DNA of 64,000 nt. Source: Nocardioides bruguierae. GTDB taxonomy: Bacteria > Actinomycetota > Actinomycetes > Propionibacteriales > Nocardioidaceae. The stretch's first letter is position 1, and each line of letters begins with the position of its first letter. Location of the stretch: assembly GCF_023656415.1 (NCBI RefSeq), contig NZ_JAMOIL010000015.1, forward strand, positions 1-64,000, written 5' to 3'. A model generated the notes under the pieces. That model had not been told where the DNA came from and searched no databases. It saw nothing but the letters and a program-made list of their open reading frames with translations. Shown one piece after another: positions 1 to 8,888 of the stretch. The position numbers were made by a program, and so were the translations under genes.

Positions 1-251
1 TCCCGCCCACCCCCCCCCCCTTCCGCCCCGCCGGGGGCCGGGACCGGGGGGCCGCCCGCCCCCCGGGGGCGGCCCGACGCCCGGACGGCGATTCGCACGA
101 GGTGGCGTAAGAGAACTGTCACCGCGGCCTGCGGCCGTCGTGACACGCGCTTCCTAGTTTCAACGCAACGGACCGGTGGGGGACGAACCCGGCCGATCCA
201 CCCCCGCGGCGTGGCGGGCCAGACACGAGAGAGAACGAGGGAACTGCTGCC
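1..251. other. Non-coding left edge and upstream region of the transport operon
   Basis: No convincing gene is seen here. It has an 11-base C run at 10-20, a GC-rich stretch to about 80, an imperfect palindrome at 117-145, and a purine-rich ribosome binding site (GAGGGA, 237-242) nine bases before the ATG at 252. The promoter of the downstream operon probably lies between 80 and 200. Confidence 0.6.
117..145. promoter_or_regulatory. 29-bp imperfect palindrome, candidate operator of the transport operon
   Basis: The outer arms TGTCAC (117-122) and GTGACA (140-145) are perfectly complementary. The inner CGGCC/GGCCG also pairs, with TGC at the centre; 11 of 13 arm positions match. It lies about 105 bases before the first ATG. 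The tandem GntR regulator at 12741-14339 is a plausible but unproven binder. Confidence 0.4.
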
Positions 252-1148
252 ATGAGCACAACTTCGGACCAGCTTCTCAGCATCAAGGACGGGTACGTCT
301 ACTACGCAGGGAAGGCGGGGGCCAAGGTGCCCGCCGTCAAGGGTGCGTCCTTCGACATCGCCCCCGGTGAGCACGTCGCGATCGTCGGGGAGTCAGGCTC
401 TGGCAAGACCACGCTCGCGCTGGCGGTCGCCGGCCTCCTGACCGCTGCCGGCGCCTCGTGCGAGTTCGGCGAGTTCGTCTTCGACGGCCGCACGATCGAG
501 CGCGGCAAGATCGCCCCGGTGCCCTACCGCACGCCCGGCACCTCGATGGTCTTCCAGAACGCCATGACCTCGCTCGACCCGGTCGCCACCATCGGCAGCC
601 AGTTCGTCGACGTCCTGCGCGGCCTCTCGCGCATCAGCAGGAAGAAGGCCCGCGCCGTGGCCGCCGAGTGGCTGGTCAGTGTCGGTCTGCACGACACGGA
701 CCGCATCCTCAAGCTGCGTCCCTACGAGCTCTCCGGAGGCATGCGTCAGCGCGTGATGCTCGCCCTCGCACTGTGCTCGGAGCCCAAGCTGCTCCTGGCC
801 GACGAGCCCACCAGCGCCCTGGACGCCTCGGTCTCGCGCGACGTGATGGACCTGCTGCGCTCGATGACCGAGCGCACGGGCGCCAGCCTCCTGATCGTCA
901 CCCACGACATCGACCTGGTGCGGCTCTACGTCGACAAGGTCGTCGTCATGTACCACGGCGAGGTCGTGGACGTGTGCAACGCCGGCCGCATCGAGGAGGA
1001 GGCGCAGCACCCCTACACCCTCGCGCTGACCCGCTGCGTGCCGACCCTCGACGCCTACAACCTCGATCGACTGCCCACGCTCGACGAGACGATGACCGCC
1101 GGCTTCCGGCGCGGCGAGGGCGAGTCCAAGGCGGCGATGTCCGCATGA
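252..1148 (+). CDS. ABC transporter ATP-binding protein, peptide/nickel family (DppD/OppD type)
   Basis: Cytoplasmic ATPase of an oligopeptide/dipeptide/nickel-type importer, 298 aa. The ABC motifs are complete: Walker A GESGSGKTT at residues 46-54, Q-loop glutamine about 102, signature LSGGM about 160-164, Walker B LLLADEP about 180-186 and H-loop VTHD about 216-219. The C-terminal HPYT segment is typical of OppD/DppD proteins. It starts at ATG 252 behind GAGGGA. Its stop overlaps the next gene's ATG (ATGA), so the two ATPases are probably translationally coupled and form a heterodimer. The substrate cannot be read from the sequence. Confidence 0.93.
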   Translation: MSTTSDQLLSIKDGYVYYAGKAGAKVPAVKGASFDIAPGEHVAIVGESGSGKTTLALAVAGLLTAAGASCEFGEFVFDGRTIERGKIAPVPYRTPGTSMVFQNAMTSLDPVATIGSQFVDVLRGLSRISRKKARAVAAEWLVSVGLHDTDRILKLRPYELSGGMRQRVMLALALCSEPKLLLADEPTSALDASVSRDVMDLLRSMTERTGASLLIVTHDIDLVRLYVDKVVVMYHGEVVDVCNAGRIEEEAQHPYTLALTRCVPTLDAYNLDRLPTLDETMTAGFRRGEGESKAAMSA

Positions 1149-2005
1149 GCACCCCCACGTCTGGAGTCGAGATCGTGCCCGATCCCCAGGAGCCCCGGAA
1201 GCCCCCGGTGGTGACCCTGCAGGCCGAGAAGCTGACCCGTGTCTTCGGCCGCGGCCCCTCACGGCACGTGGCCGTGCAACCGCTGGACCTGCAGATCGAC
1301 ACGAGCACCGCGCTCGGCATCGTCGGTGAGTCGGGCTCCGGCAAGTCGACTCTCTCGCGCCTGCTCGTCGGGCTCGACACCCCGACCGCCGGCGAGGTCC
1401 TGATCGACGGCACCCGCATCTCCCAGCTCATGTCCACACCGTCCGGCATGCGGCGCTTTCGCGCGACCGTCCAGTACGTCGCGCAGGACACCTTCTCCAG
1501 CTTCGACCCCCGCCGGACGTTGCGCGACTCCGTCGCCACGCCCCTGCGCGTGCTGCGCGGGGTGAAGGGGGAGGAGGCGGAGGCGGAGATCCGCGAGGTG
1601 CTCACCCTGCTCCAGCTCGACCCCGGGTTCCTGGACCGCTACCCCGGCCAGATCTCCGGCGGTCAGCGCCAGCGCTTCGCCCTGGCACGCTCGCTCGTGG
1701 TCCGCCCACGCATCCTGATGTGCGACGAGGTGGTCTCCGCTCTCGACGTCTCCGTGCAGGGCGCCGTGCTCAACATGATCCGCGAGTACTGCGAGACGCA
1801 CTCGGTCGGCCTCGGCTTCGTCTCCCACGGCCTGCCGGCCACGGCCTTCATCTCCAGCACCCTGCTGGTGATGAAGTACGGCGAGGTCGTCGAGCACGGC
1901 CCGACCAAGGACGTCATCGAGAACCCGCAGCACCCCTACACGCGGTCGCTGCTCGACGCCTACCGGCGCGGTCCGGCCGAGATCAAGGCGGACTCGGTCG
2001 CATGA
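1145..2005 (+). CDS. ABC transporter ATP-binding protein, peptide/nickel family (DppF/OppF type)
   Basis: Second ATPase of the importer, 286 aa, starting at the ATG that overlaps the previous stop. Walker A GESGSGKST is at residues 61-69, the signature is ISGGQRQR, and the C-terminal QHPYTRSLLDA is the OppF hallmark. Two details are unusual. The residue after the Walker B pair D194-E195 is Val instead of the usual Pro. The H-loop His228 is followed by Gly rather than Asp. The catalytic Glu and His are present, so it is probably active. The next gene, an MFS exporter, overlaps it by ATGA. Confidence 0.92.
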   Translation: MSTPTSGVEIVPDPQEPRKPPVVTLQAEKLTRVFGRGPSRHVAVQPLDLQIDTSTALGIVGESGSGKSTLSRLLVGLDTPTAGEVLIDGTRISQLMSTPSGMRRFRATVQYVAQDTFSSFDPRRTLRDSVATPLRVLRGVKGEEAEAEIREVLTLLQLDPGFLDRYPGQISGGQRQRFALARSLVVRPRILMCDEVVSALDVSVQGAVLNMIREYCETHSVGLGFVSHGLPATAFISSTLLVMKYGEVVEHGPTKDVIENPQHPYTRSLLDAYRRGPAEIKADSVA

Positions 2006-3576
2006 TCCAGCACTCGACGGCCGGTCGGTCCGTCCCCTCCGCGGGACGGCCGACCCCCCTGGTGGACGGGCCGCATCCGCACCCGTGGCTCGTCGTGACC
2101 GTGACCACGCTCGGCAGCCTGCTGATGTTCCTCAACAGCTCCTCGGTCAGCGTCGCCCTGCCTGCCATCTCCTCGGAGATGGGCGTCACCACGGTGCTCG
2201 CCGACTGGGTGCTGCTGGGGTACATGCTCTCGCTGACCGCCGGCGTCCTCGTCTTCTCCCGCCTGGGCGACCTGCACGGTCGCCGCCACCTCTACATCGG
2301 TGGGCTGGTCGTGATGATCGTGGCCAGCCTGCTGGCCGCCCTGAGCGGCAACATCTGGGTGCTCGTCGTGCTGCGGGTCCTCCAGGGCCTCGCGGCCGCG
2401 GCGATCATCCCCAACGCCAACGCGATCATCTCGGACGCCTTCGAGAGCGACCGCCTGGCGCTGGGCCTGAGCGTCAACATCATGATGGCCTCGGCCGCCA
2501 TGATCCTGGGCCCGGTCGTCGGTGGCTGGCTCCTGGAGCTGTTCGGCTGGCGCAGCATCTTCGTCGTCAACGTGCCGTTCGGTCTCGTGGCGGTCGGGCT
2601 GGCGCTGGCAGTGCTGCGGCGCGACGCTCGCACGCCGCAGGCGGGCGAGCGGCTGGACGTGCGCGGCGCCGTGCTCGCAGCGGTGGCGCTGGTCGTCCTG
2701 ATCCTGGCCCTCAAGCGCTTCTCCGGCGCGGGTTCGGCACTCTCGGCCCTGGGCCTGCTGGCCCTCGGCGCGGTGCTGCTCGCGGTCTTCGTCGCCCACG
2801 TCCGCCGGGTCCCCAGCCCGCTGGTCGACGTCGCAGTCATGACGGACCGCTCCCGCGCCCTGGCCTACGCCACCGCGTTCCTCATGTCCTTCCCCCAGTC
2901 CGGGGCGATGCTCCTGGTCGTCCTCTACCAGCAGATCGTCCGGGGCACCTCGGCCGTGGACGCCGGCATCGCCGTCGCGGTGCTCGCCGGCGCGATCGTG
3001 GTCACCAGCCCCCTGGCAGGGTGGCTGGCCCGGACGTTCGCCCCGCGCTCGGTCTCCTCGGCCGGCTGCGCGATGAGCGCCCTCGGCTACGTGGCTCTCG
3101 CTGTCGCCGTCGGCGGCGACGCACCGGGCGTGCTGTTCTACGGCGGGCTCGTGCTGGTCGGCGCCGGCAACGGCGTCTTCACGGCCCCGAACACGGCGGC
3201 CATCATGGCCGAGCTGCCGGCCTGGCGCCGCGGCATCGCCAACGGCGTCCGCTCGGTGATGTTCAACAGCGCCCAGACCATGGGCACGGCGGTGGCCCTC
3301 GTCCTCGTGACCGTCGGCCTGTCCGCCGCCGGTCACGACACCTACGACGTCGTGGCCACCGACGACACCGTCGTCGCCGGCTTCCGGGTCGCGTGCCTCC
3401 TGCTGGTCCTCAGCGCGGTCGCCGCGACGCTCACCTCTCTGGCCCGCGGTGGTGCCTGGCTCGTCCAGCGTCCCGCCGCCGGTGCTCCCGCACCTTCCTC
3501 CACCCCCTCTCCCCTCGACGCACCCAACGACGCCGTCGTCGACCCGATCATCGACCCGGACGGAGCACGCGCATGA
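2002..3576 (+). CDS. MFS transporter, DHA2-like drug exporter, embedded in the ABC operon
   Basis: Membrane exporter of 524 aa, the length of 14-helix DHA2 (EmrB/QacA-type) proton antiporters. MFS motif A appears as SRLGDLHGRRHLY after the second helix. The antiporter motif C appears as GPVVGG followed by FGWRSIF. The start ATG 2002 overlaps the upstream ATPase stop, and its own stop overlaps the downstream permease start, so it is locked into the operon. This placement between ATPase and permease genes of one importer is unusual. It is closely similar to the MFS gene at 7407. The substrate is unknown. Confidence 0.9.
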   Translation: MIQHSTAGRSVPSAGRPTPLVDGPHPHPWLVVTVTTLGSLLMFLNSSSVSVALPAISSEMGVTTVLADWVLLGYMLSLTAGVLVFSRLGDLHGRRHLYIGGLVVMIVASLLAALSGNIWVLVVLRVLQGLAAAAIIPNANAIISDAFESDRLALGLSVNIMMASAAMILGPVVGGWLLELFGWRSIFVVNVPFGLVAVGLALAVLRRDARTPQAGERLDVRGAVLAAVALVVLILALKRFSGAGSALSALGLLALGAVLLAVFVAHVRRVPSPLVDVAVMTDRSRALAYATAFLMSFPQSGAMLLVVLYQQIVRGTSAVDAGIAVAVLAGAIVVTSPLAGWLARTFAPRSVSSAGCAMSALGYVALAVAVGGDAPGVLFYGGLVLVGAGNGVFTAPNTAAIMAELPAWRRGIANGVRSVMFNSAQTMGTAVALVLVTVGLSAAGHDTYDVVATDDTVVAGFRVACLLLVLSAVAATLTSLARGGAWLVQRPAAGAPAPSSTPSPLDAPNDAVVDPIIDPDGARA

Positions 3577-4616
3577 AGGCGTACCTCTCCCGCAACCGGT
3601 GGTGGATCAACCGGACCCTCGTCCTCCCGCTCCACCTCCTGATCTTCTCCATCGCAGCCTTCGCCATGGTGCGCCTCGTGCCCGGCGACCCGGTCCTGGC
3701 CAGGATCGACACCTCCAACGGCTTCAGCCAGGAGGACTACGACCGGATGGCCGAGGCCATGGGCCTCAACGGCTCCATCTGGTCGCAGGGCTGGGACTTC
3801 GTGGTCAACCTGTTCCAGGGCGACCTCGGCACCTCGACCAGCACCTCGCGGCCCGTGTGGACCGAGATCATGGACCGGCTCCCCGCCACGCTCGAGCTGA
3901 TCTTCCTCGGCCTCGGCGGTTCCGTCCTGGTCTCGCTGGTCCTCGCCTTCGTCTGGCTCCAGACGGACAACCGCGTCGTGCGTCGGGTGCTGGACGGCTA
4001 CCGCAACCTCACCGGCGCCCTGCCGGACTTCGCGGTGGCGATCCTCTCGATCGTCGTGTTCTTCGTGCTCATCCCGATCGCGCCGGCACCGATCGGCCGC
4101 CTCACGCCGGGCACCTCGGAGCCGCTCGTGACGGGTCTCCCGCTGCTCGACACCGTGCTGGTCGGCCGGTTCGACCTGACGGCACAGATGGCCGCCCACT
4201 ACGTCCTGCCCGTCGCCGTCCTGGTCTTCATCCACGCCTCCGGCATCTGGCGCCAGCTGAGCCTGGGCATCGAGGAGCAGGTCTCGGAGCCGCCCACCCT
4301 GTTCAAGATCGCCTCCGGCGCGACCCGACGCTCCGTCTTCCGCAGCATCCTGCGACGCTCGGCGGCCTCCTCGATCGTCACCCTGGGCAACAAGTTCGGT
4401 GCCCTGCTCGGCGGCGTGATCGTCATCGAGCAGCTGTTCGGCTTCGGCGGCGTCGGACAGTTCGCGCTCGACTCCGTGCGGACGCTCGACTTCCCCGGCC
4501 TCCAGGGCTTCCTCATCGTCATCGCAGGCCTCTGCCTGGTCGGCTTCTTCCTGGTCGACATCGCCAACATGCTGCTCGACCCCCGTCGGCGGCCCGGAGT
4601 GAGGGTGGACGCCTGA
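3573..4616 (+). CDS. ABC transporter permease, DppB/NikB type
   Basis: Inner-membrane permease of the peptide/nickel importer, 347 aa. The N-terminal MVRLVPGDPV segment after the first helix is the DppB/OppB signature. The EAA-type cytoplasmic loop is seen in the C-terminal half, where the SGATRRSVFRSILRRS segment is followed by LFGFGGVGQF. ATG 3573 overlaps the MFS stop (ATGA), and the TGA overlaps the next ATG by one base. It should form the channel together with the product of the gene at 4616 and be powered by the two ATPases at 252 and 1145. Confidence 0.92.
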   Translation: MKAYLSRNRWWINRTLVLPLHLLIFSIAAFAMVRLVPGDPVLARIDTSNGFSQEDYDRMAEAMGLNGSIWSQGWDFVVNLFQGDLGTSTSTSRPVWTEIMDRLPATLELIFLGLGGSVLVSLVLAFVWLQTDNRVVRRVLDGYRNLTGALPDFAVAILSIVVFFVLIPIAPAPIGRLTPGTSEPLVTGLPLLDTVLVGRFDLTAQMAAHYVLPVAVLVFIHASGIWRQLSLGIEEQVSEPPTLFKIASGATRRSVFRSILRRSAASSIVTLGNKFGALLGGVIVIEQLFGFGGVGQFALDSVRTLDFPGLQGFLIVIAGLCLVGFFLVDIANMLLDPRRRPGVRVDA

Positions 4617-5455
4617 TGCGTGTGCTGACATTTCTCAAGCAGGTCCCCGTCCTCTCGCTGGTAGGCGCCTTCGCGCTCCTCTTCTTCGTGATCTTCGGCG
4701 GCATGCTGGCGCCCTACGACCCCGAGCGGGTCGTGACGGGCGCCCTCCAGTCCCCGAGCACGGAGCACTGGTTCGGCACCGACGCCACCGGCATGGACGT
4801 GTTCTCCCGCGTGATGGCGGGCGCCCAGATCGACATCGCCCTGGCGCTCGTCGTGACCGTGGTCGCGACGGTCGCCGGAGTCGTCCTCGGCATCGTCATC
4901 GGGACGTTCGAGTCGCGCCGCGGGCTCGCGGGCATGGCCGGCCGTGGCATCACGCGCTTCCTCGACCTCACCGACGCCGTGCCTCCCCTGGTCATCGGCG
5001 TGGTGATCGTGGGCCTGATGGGGGCGACGCTGACGAGCCTCAGCATCGCGCTGGCGCTGATCATGAGCCCGGTCCAGGCGCGCCTGACCCGTGCCGAGGT
5101 GCTCAAGGTCCGCAACGACGCCTACGTGGAGGCCGGCCTGATGGCCGGGCTCCGACCGATGCAGGTGACGTTCCGCCACGTGCTCCCCAACTCGATGCGA
5201 CCCGCCATCGAGAACTGCTCGACGGTGTTCGGCTTCTCCGTCATCGTGCTGGCCTCGCTGGGCTTCCTCGGCGTCGGCCTCAACCCGCCCACGCCGGAGT
5301 GGGGCAACATGATCTCCTCCGGCGTCTCGGGCGTGATGCTCGGCAGCTGGTGGCCGGTCCTGTTCCCGGCCCTGGCCCTCATGCTCGCGGTGATCGCGGC
5401 TGCTGCTGTCGCAGGCCTGCTCACCCGACTCAGCCGCGGACCCGCCGCGCGCTGA
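4616..5455 (+). CDS. ABC transporter permease, DppC/NikC type
   Basis: Second permease of the importer, 279 aa, starting at ATG 4616 (TGATG overlap). It has the DppC/OppC features: an early APYDP segment after the first helix, then the HWFGTDATGMDVFSR motif. The EAA loop near residues 160-185 contains YVEAGLMAGL and RHVLPN. A GFLGVGLNPPTPEWG segment follows, which is characteristic of this permease family. A 69-base gap with a strong ribosome binding site separates it from the binding-protein gene. Confidence 0.93.
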   Translation: MRVLTFLKQVPVLSLVGAFALLFFVIFGGMLAPYDPERVVTGALQSPSTEHWFGTDATGMDVFSRVMAGAQIDIALALVVTVVATVAGVVLGIVIGTFESRRGLAGMAGRGITRFLDLTDAVPPLVIGVVIVGLMGATLTSLSIALALIMSPVQARLTRAEVLKVRNDAYVEAGLMAGLRPMQVTFRHVLPNSMRPAIENCSTVFGFSVIVLASLGFLGVGLNPPTPEWGNMISSGVSGVMLGSWWPVLFPALALMLAVIAAAAVAGLLTRLSRGPAAR

Positions 5456-5524
5456 GCCAACCCCTGGTGCAGTGCCGCACCACCGCTCCTTGCTGCTGCT
5501 CGACCCACTCTCACCGGAGGAACC

Positions 5525-7237
5525 GTGAAGAACCGCCTCTCGCCCCAGGGCCAGGCTCCCGCCCGTAGCGACATCCCGCAGCTCCAGCGCCGGAGCTTCC
5601 TGCTCGGCTCGTTGGGCGTCGCCGCCGTCGCCGCCCTGTCCGCCTGTGCCGACCAGTCCACCGCGTCCAGCACCTCCGGCTCCAGCGGCGGCTCCGGGGA
5701 CACCTCCGAGATCGTCGTCGCCGTCTCCGCGCTCGCCGCGTCCCTCAACGGCGTCCTGGACGGCAACGGCATCTCGCTGCAGGCCTTCGAGCTCAACGCG
5801 AACCTGCAGGCCGGCCTCGTGCGCAACCCCTACATCGACGACGAGACCGAGGGCTGCGTCGTCCAGGACTTCAACACCTACGTCGGCTACGTCGCGGACT
5901 CCTACGACGTCTCCGAGGACGGCCTCACCTACACGTTCCACATGCGTGACGGCTACACGGACGTCGAGGGCAACGCGATCACCGCCGACGACGTCGTGTA
6001 CTCCTTCGAGCGCAAGTGGGCCTCCGAGAGCTACTCGACCGCCTCGTGGGGCGACTTCAAGGGCCCGGACGCCGTCACCAAGGTCGACGACATGACCGTC
6101 CAGATCGAGATCCCGAGCGCCGGCTTCGGCCTCACGTTCCTGGGTCTGCTCGCGAACCTCCAGGGCCACATCTACTCCAAGACCATCCTGGACGCGAACG
6201 CCACCAAGGACGACCCGTACGCCATGACCTGGTCCGCCCAGAACGGCGGCTGGGGCCTCGGCCCCTACTACATGGAGTCGCAGACCGCCGACCAGGAGAT
6301 GGTGCTGGTCGCGAACCCGAACTACGCCTACGGCGAGCCGGAGGTCAAGAAGGTCACGCTCCGCGTCGTCACCGACGCGGGAACCCGCGCCAGCCTGATG
6401 AAGTCCGGCGACGTGATCCTCTCCGAGGACATCCTGCCCAACGACCAGGCGACCCTCGCCGAGGACTCCAGCCTGACCGTGCCGGTGGTCGGCGACCCGA
6501 TCGAGTACGTCGACCTGACGCTCGTCACGAACAAGGCTCCGTTCAACGACCTCAAGGTCCGCCAGGCCTTCATGAACGCGATCCCCTACGAGCAGATCAT
6601 CGAGGAGGTCTACGCCGGTCGAGCCGTGCTGAAGAAGGGCAACATCAACCCCTCGACCAAGGGCTACACCACCGACGGCATCCCGGACATGGTCTACGAC
6701 GTCGACAAGGCGAAGTCCCTCCTCGCCGAGGCGGGCATGGACTCGCTCGACTTCACCCTCACCGTGTCCACGGCGACGCAGGACCTGGTCAACCTGTGCA
6801 TCCTGATCCAGTCCTACGCCGCTGACGCCGGCTTCAACGTCGAGGTCGAGCAGCTCTCGGCCGCCGAGTTCGGCACCGCCCGCTCGGGTGCGACGAAGCA
6901 GGCGATCCTCTACCGCAACCGCGCTCAGGTGCAGACGCCGGAGTACTCCTGCATCACCTTCTTCAAGCCGGGCGACGACCCCTCGAGCCCCTCGCGCTGG
7001 AGCGACGAGCTCAACGACCAGTTCTGGGACGAGGTCGACGCGGCCCGAGCGCTGCCCGACCAGCTCAGCGACGAGGCAGGCGAGCACTGGAACGCTGCCC
7101 AGACGATCATGGTCACGGCCGCCGCCGAGATCTTCATCTGCGCGATCCAGCCGACCCAGGTGTTCTCCAACTCGATCACCGGGTGGGCCTACCGCTCGGA
7201 GAACCAGAACGACTTCGGCAACTTCAGCATCAGCTGA
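5525..7237 (+). CDS. ABC transporter substrate-binding lipoprotein, SBP_bac_5 family
   Basis: Extracytoplasmic binding protein of the importer, 570 aa, starting at GTG 5525 behind GGAGGAA (5516-5522). The N-terminus has a twin-arginine-like RRSFLLGS, a hydrophobic stretch and a lipobox LSAC. It is therefore exported, perhaps folded via Tat, and lipid-anchored at the cysteine. The rest is the large two-lobed family-5 fold seen in Dpp/Opp/Nik binding proteins (VSEDGLTYTFHMRDG, TADDVVYSFERKW). The Tat-like signal would suit a protein that folds around a cofactor or metal in the cytoplasm, but that is inference. It closes the first half of the transport array. Confidence 0.92.
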   Translation: MKNRLSPQGQAPARSDIPQLQRRSFLLGSLGVAAVAALSACADQSTASSTSGSSGGSGDTSEIVVAVSALAASLNGVLDGNGISLQAFELNANLQAGLVRNPYIDDETEGCVVQDFNTYVGYVADSYDVSEDGLTYTFHMRDGYTDVEGNAITADDVVYSFERKWASESYSTASWGDFKGPDAVTKVDDMTVQIEIPSAGFGLTFLGLLANLQGHIYSKTILDANATKDDPYAMTWSAQNGGWGLGPYYMESQTADQEMVLVANPNYAYGEPEVKKVTLRVVTDAGTRASLMKSGDVILSEDILPNDQATLAEDSSLTVPVVGDPIEYVDLTLVTNKAPFNDLKVRQAFMNAIPYEQIIEEVYAGRAVLKKGNINPSTKGYTTDGIPDMVYDVDKAKSLLAEAGMDSLDFTLTVSTATQDLVNLCILIQSYAADAGFNVEVEQLSAAEFGTARSGATKQAILYRNRAQVQTPEYSCITFFKPGDDPSSPSRWSDELNDQFWDEVDAARALPDQLSDEAGEHWNAAQTIMVTAAAEIFICAIQPTQVFSNSITGWAYRSENQNDFGNFSIS

Positions 7238-7254
7238 CGCCGACGTCCCCGGGT

Positions 7255-7284
7255 GCGGGGAGGCCTCCCGAGAAGCCTCCCCGC
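7255..7284 (+). terminator. Hairpin after the binding-protein gene
   Basis: A perfect 10-bp stem GCGGGGAGGC (7255-7264) / GCCTCCCCGC (7275-7284) with a ten-base loop starts 17 bases after the stop. There is no T tract, as is usual for actinobacterial terminators. It probably ends or attenuates transcription from the ABC half of the array. Confidence 0.6.
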
Positions 7285-7294
7285 CCCTCGGCGT

Positions 7295-7325
7295 CCGCGG
7301 GTCCCGTTCCGCCCGGGACCCGCGG
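7295..7325 (+). terminator. Second hairpin downstream of the binding-protein gene
   Basis: An 11-bp perfect stem CCGCGGGTCCC (7295-7305) / GGGACCCGCGG (7315-7325) with a nine-base loop lies ten bases after the first hairpin. Together the two could separate the ABC operon from the three-MFS operon, or protect the 3' end of the abundant binding-protein mRNA. Confidence 0.5.
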
Positions 7326-7406
7326 CGCCCTCCGCCCGCTCCCACCGAGCAGGGCCACGCACCACCCGCCGCCCCTCGACGGCGGCCCCCACGTGAAGAA
7401 GGATGT

Positions 7407-8888
7407 GTGGACGCAGTGCCCGCGAAGTCGCCGATGGCCGTCTTGTGGGTGACCAGCTTCGGGCTCCTGCTCCTGCTGGTGAACAACACCTCGGTGAACG
7501 TCGCCCTGCCGGAGCTCTCCGCGGAGTTCGGCGCCGAGGCCGGGCTCGCCGACTGGTTCCTCGTCGCGTTCATGCTGGCCAACACCGCGTCGATCCTGGT
7601 GTTCGGTCGCATCTCGGACCTCGTCGGGCGTCGCAAGGTCTACCTCACCGGGCTCGTGGCCTTCATGCTGGCCAGCCTCCTGGCGGCCCTGGCGCCCTCG
7701 GCCGGGTTCTTCATCGCCGTGCGCGTCGTCCAGGGCGTGGCGGCGGCGACCATCGTCTCCAACACCACTGCCATCGTGGCGGACGCCTTCCCGCCCGAGC
7801 GTCTCGCGATCGCGCTCAGCTACAACCTCACCGCGGCCTCGGTGGGCAACACGATCGGCCCCGCCGTCGGCGGCCTGCTGGTCTCCGCGTTCGGGTGGCA
7901 GTCGGTCTTCCTGGTCAACATCCCCTTCGGGGTCGTCGCCGTGGTCCTCGGCCACCGGATCATCCCGCGCACCACCTCGACGGGCCCACGGGAGCGGTTC
8001 GACCTGCCCGGTGCCGTGCTGTCGGTCGTCACGCTCGCGCTGCTGCTCTACGGGCTCAACCGGTTCGGGGTCGGCGGTGCTCTCGACCCGGCCTTCCTCG
8101 TCGCGATCACCGCCGGCGTCGCCCTCCTCGTCCTGTTCGTCACCGTCGAGCGGCGCGTCTCGTCGCCGTTGGTCGACGTCGAGCTGCTGAGGGACCGCCG
8201 TCGTGCGATCGCCTACGCGGCTGCCTTCTTCAACTCCTTCGCCCGCGCCGGGTTCACCGTGCTCGTCGTGCTGCACCAGCAGGTCGTCGAGGGCCGCAGC
8301 GCCGCGGAGGCCGGTCTCGTCGCCACGGCCATGGCGGTGGCCATGGTGGTGGCCAGCCCGCTGGCAGGCCGGCTCGCCCAGGTCCTCACCTGGCGCACGG
8401 TCTCGACAGCGGGCGGGACGCTGATGGCGCTCGGCGGCGTCGGTCTCACAGCCACGGTCGGCAACGCCCCGCTCGGGACGACGGTCACCTGCCTGGTCCT
8501 CGTGGGGCTCGGCGTGGGCCTGTTCACCGGGCCCAACACCGCAGCGGTCATGTGGGGAGTCCCCGCCAACCGACGCACGGTGGCCAACGCCGTCCGCTCA
8601 ATGCTCTACAACACGGCGCAGGCGACCTCCACGTCCGTCATGCTCATCATCGTCGCCACCTCCGGCCTGGCCACCTACGCCGTGCAGAGCGCTGACCCCG
8701 CCGTGATCCGCGCCTTCGCACTGGCCTACGGCGCGGCGGTGGTGGCCGCGGTGGTGGCCACGGGCTGCGCCGTCTCCCGCGGAGGCCCCTGGCTGCGGCG
8801 CCACGTCCCCGTCACGGAACCCGCCGCCGACCGCTTGCCCGACCGGACCCAGGACGCCACCGCGGCGCGGCCCGCGGGGTCCGCGTGA
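7407..8888 (+). CDS. MFS transporter, DHA2-like drug exporter
   Basis: Membrane exporter of about 493 aa. Motif A is GRISDLVGRRKVY, and motif C is GPAVGG followed by FGWQSVF. It is the paralogue of the MFS gene at 2002: both have the LADW segment before motif A and a very similar central part. The start is uncertain. GTG 7407 is close to GAAGGA (7398-7403); GTG 7416 and ATG 7434 are alternatives. The end overlaps the next GTG by four bases. It is the first gene after the double hairpin, so it may have its own promoter in the 169-bp gap. Confidence 0.87.
   Translation: MDAVPAKSPMAVLWVTSFGLLLLLVNNTSVNVALPELSAEFGAEAGLADWFLVAFMLANTASILVFGRISDLVGRRKVYLTGLVAFMLASLLAALAPSAGFFIAVRVVQGVAAATIVSNTTAIVADAFPPERLAIALSYNLTAASVGNTIGPAVGGLLVSAFGWQSVFLVNIPFGVVAVVLGHRIIPRTTSTGPRERFDLPGAVLSVVTLALLLYGLNRFGVGGALDPAFLVAITAGVALLVLFVTVERRVSSPLVDVELLRDRRRAIAYAAAFFNSFARAGFTVLVVLHQQVVEGRSAAEAGLVATAMAVAMVVASPLAGRLAQVLTWRTVSTAGGTLMALGGVGLTATVGNAPLGTTVTCLVLVGLGVGLFTGPNTAAVMWGVPANRRTVANAVRSMLYNTAQATSTSVMLIIVATSGLATYAVQSADPAVIRAFALAYGAAVVAAVVATGCAVSRGGPWLRRHVPVTEPAADRLPDRTQDATAARPAGSA

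Noticed and set aside
252..7237. Staphylopine-type (cnt) metallophore locus
   Set aside because: The importer plus MFS layout is similar, but there is no nicotianamine synthase-like, opine dehydrogenase or racemase gene in the window. The PanE-like gene is not an opine dehydrogenase by its motifs. Kept only as a hypothesis.
4199..7636. Long open frames of over 1000 codons on the opposite strand of the transport array and elsewhere
   Set aside because: They are shadows of true genes in high-GC DNA: repetitive Arg/Gly/Asp/Val composition, no domains, and full overlap with conserved genes.
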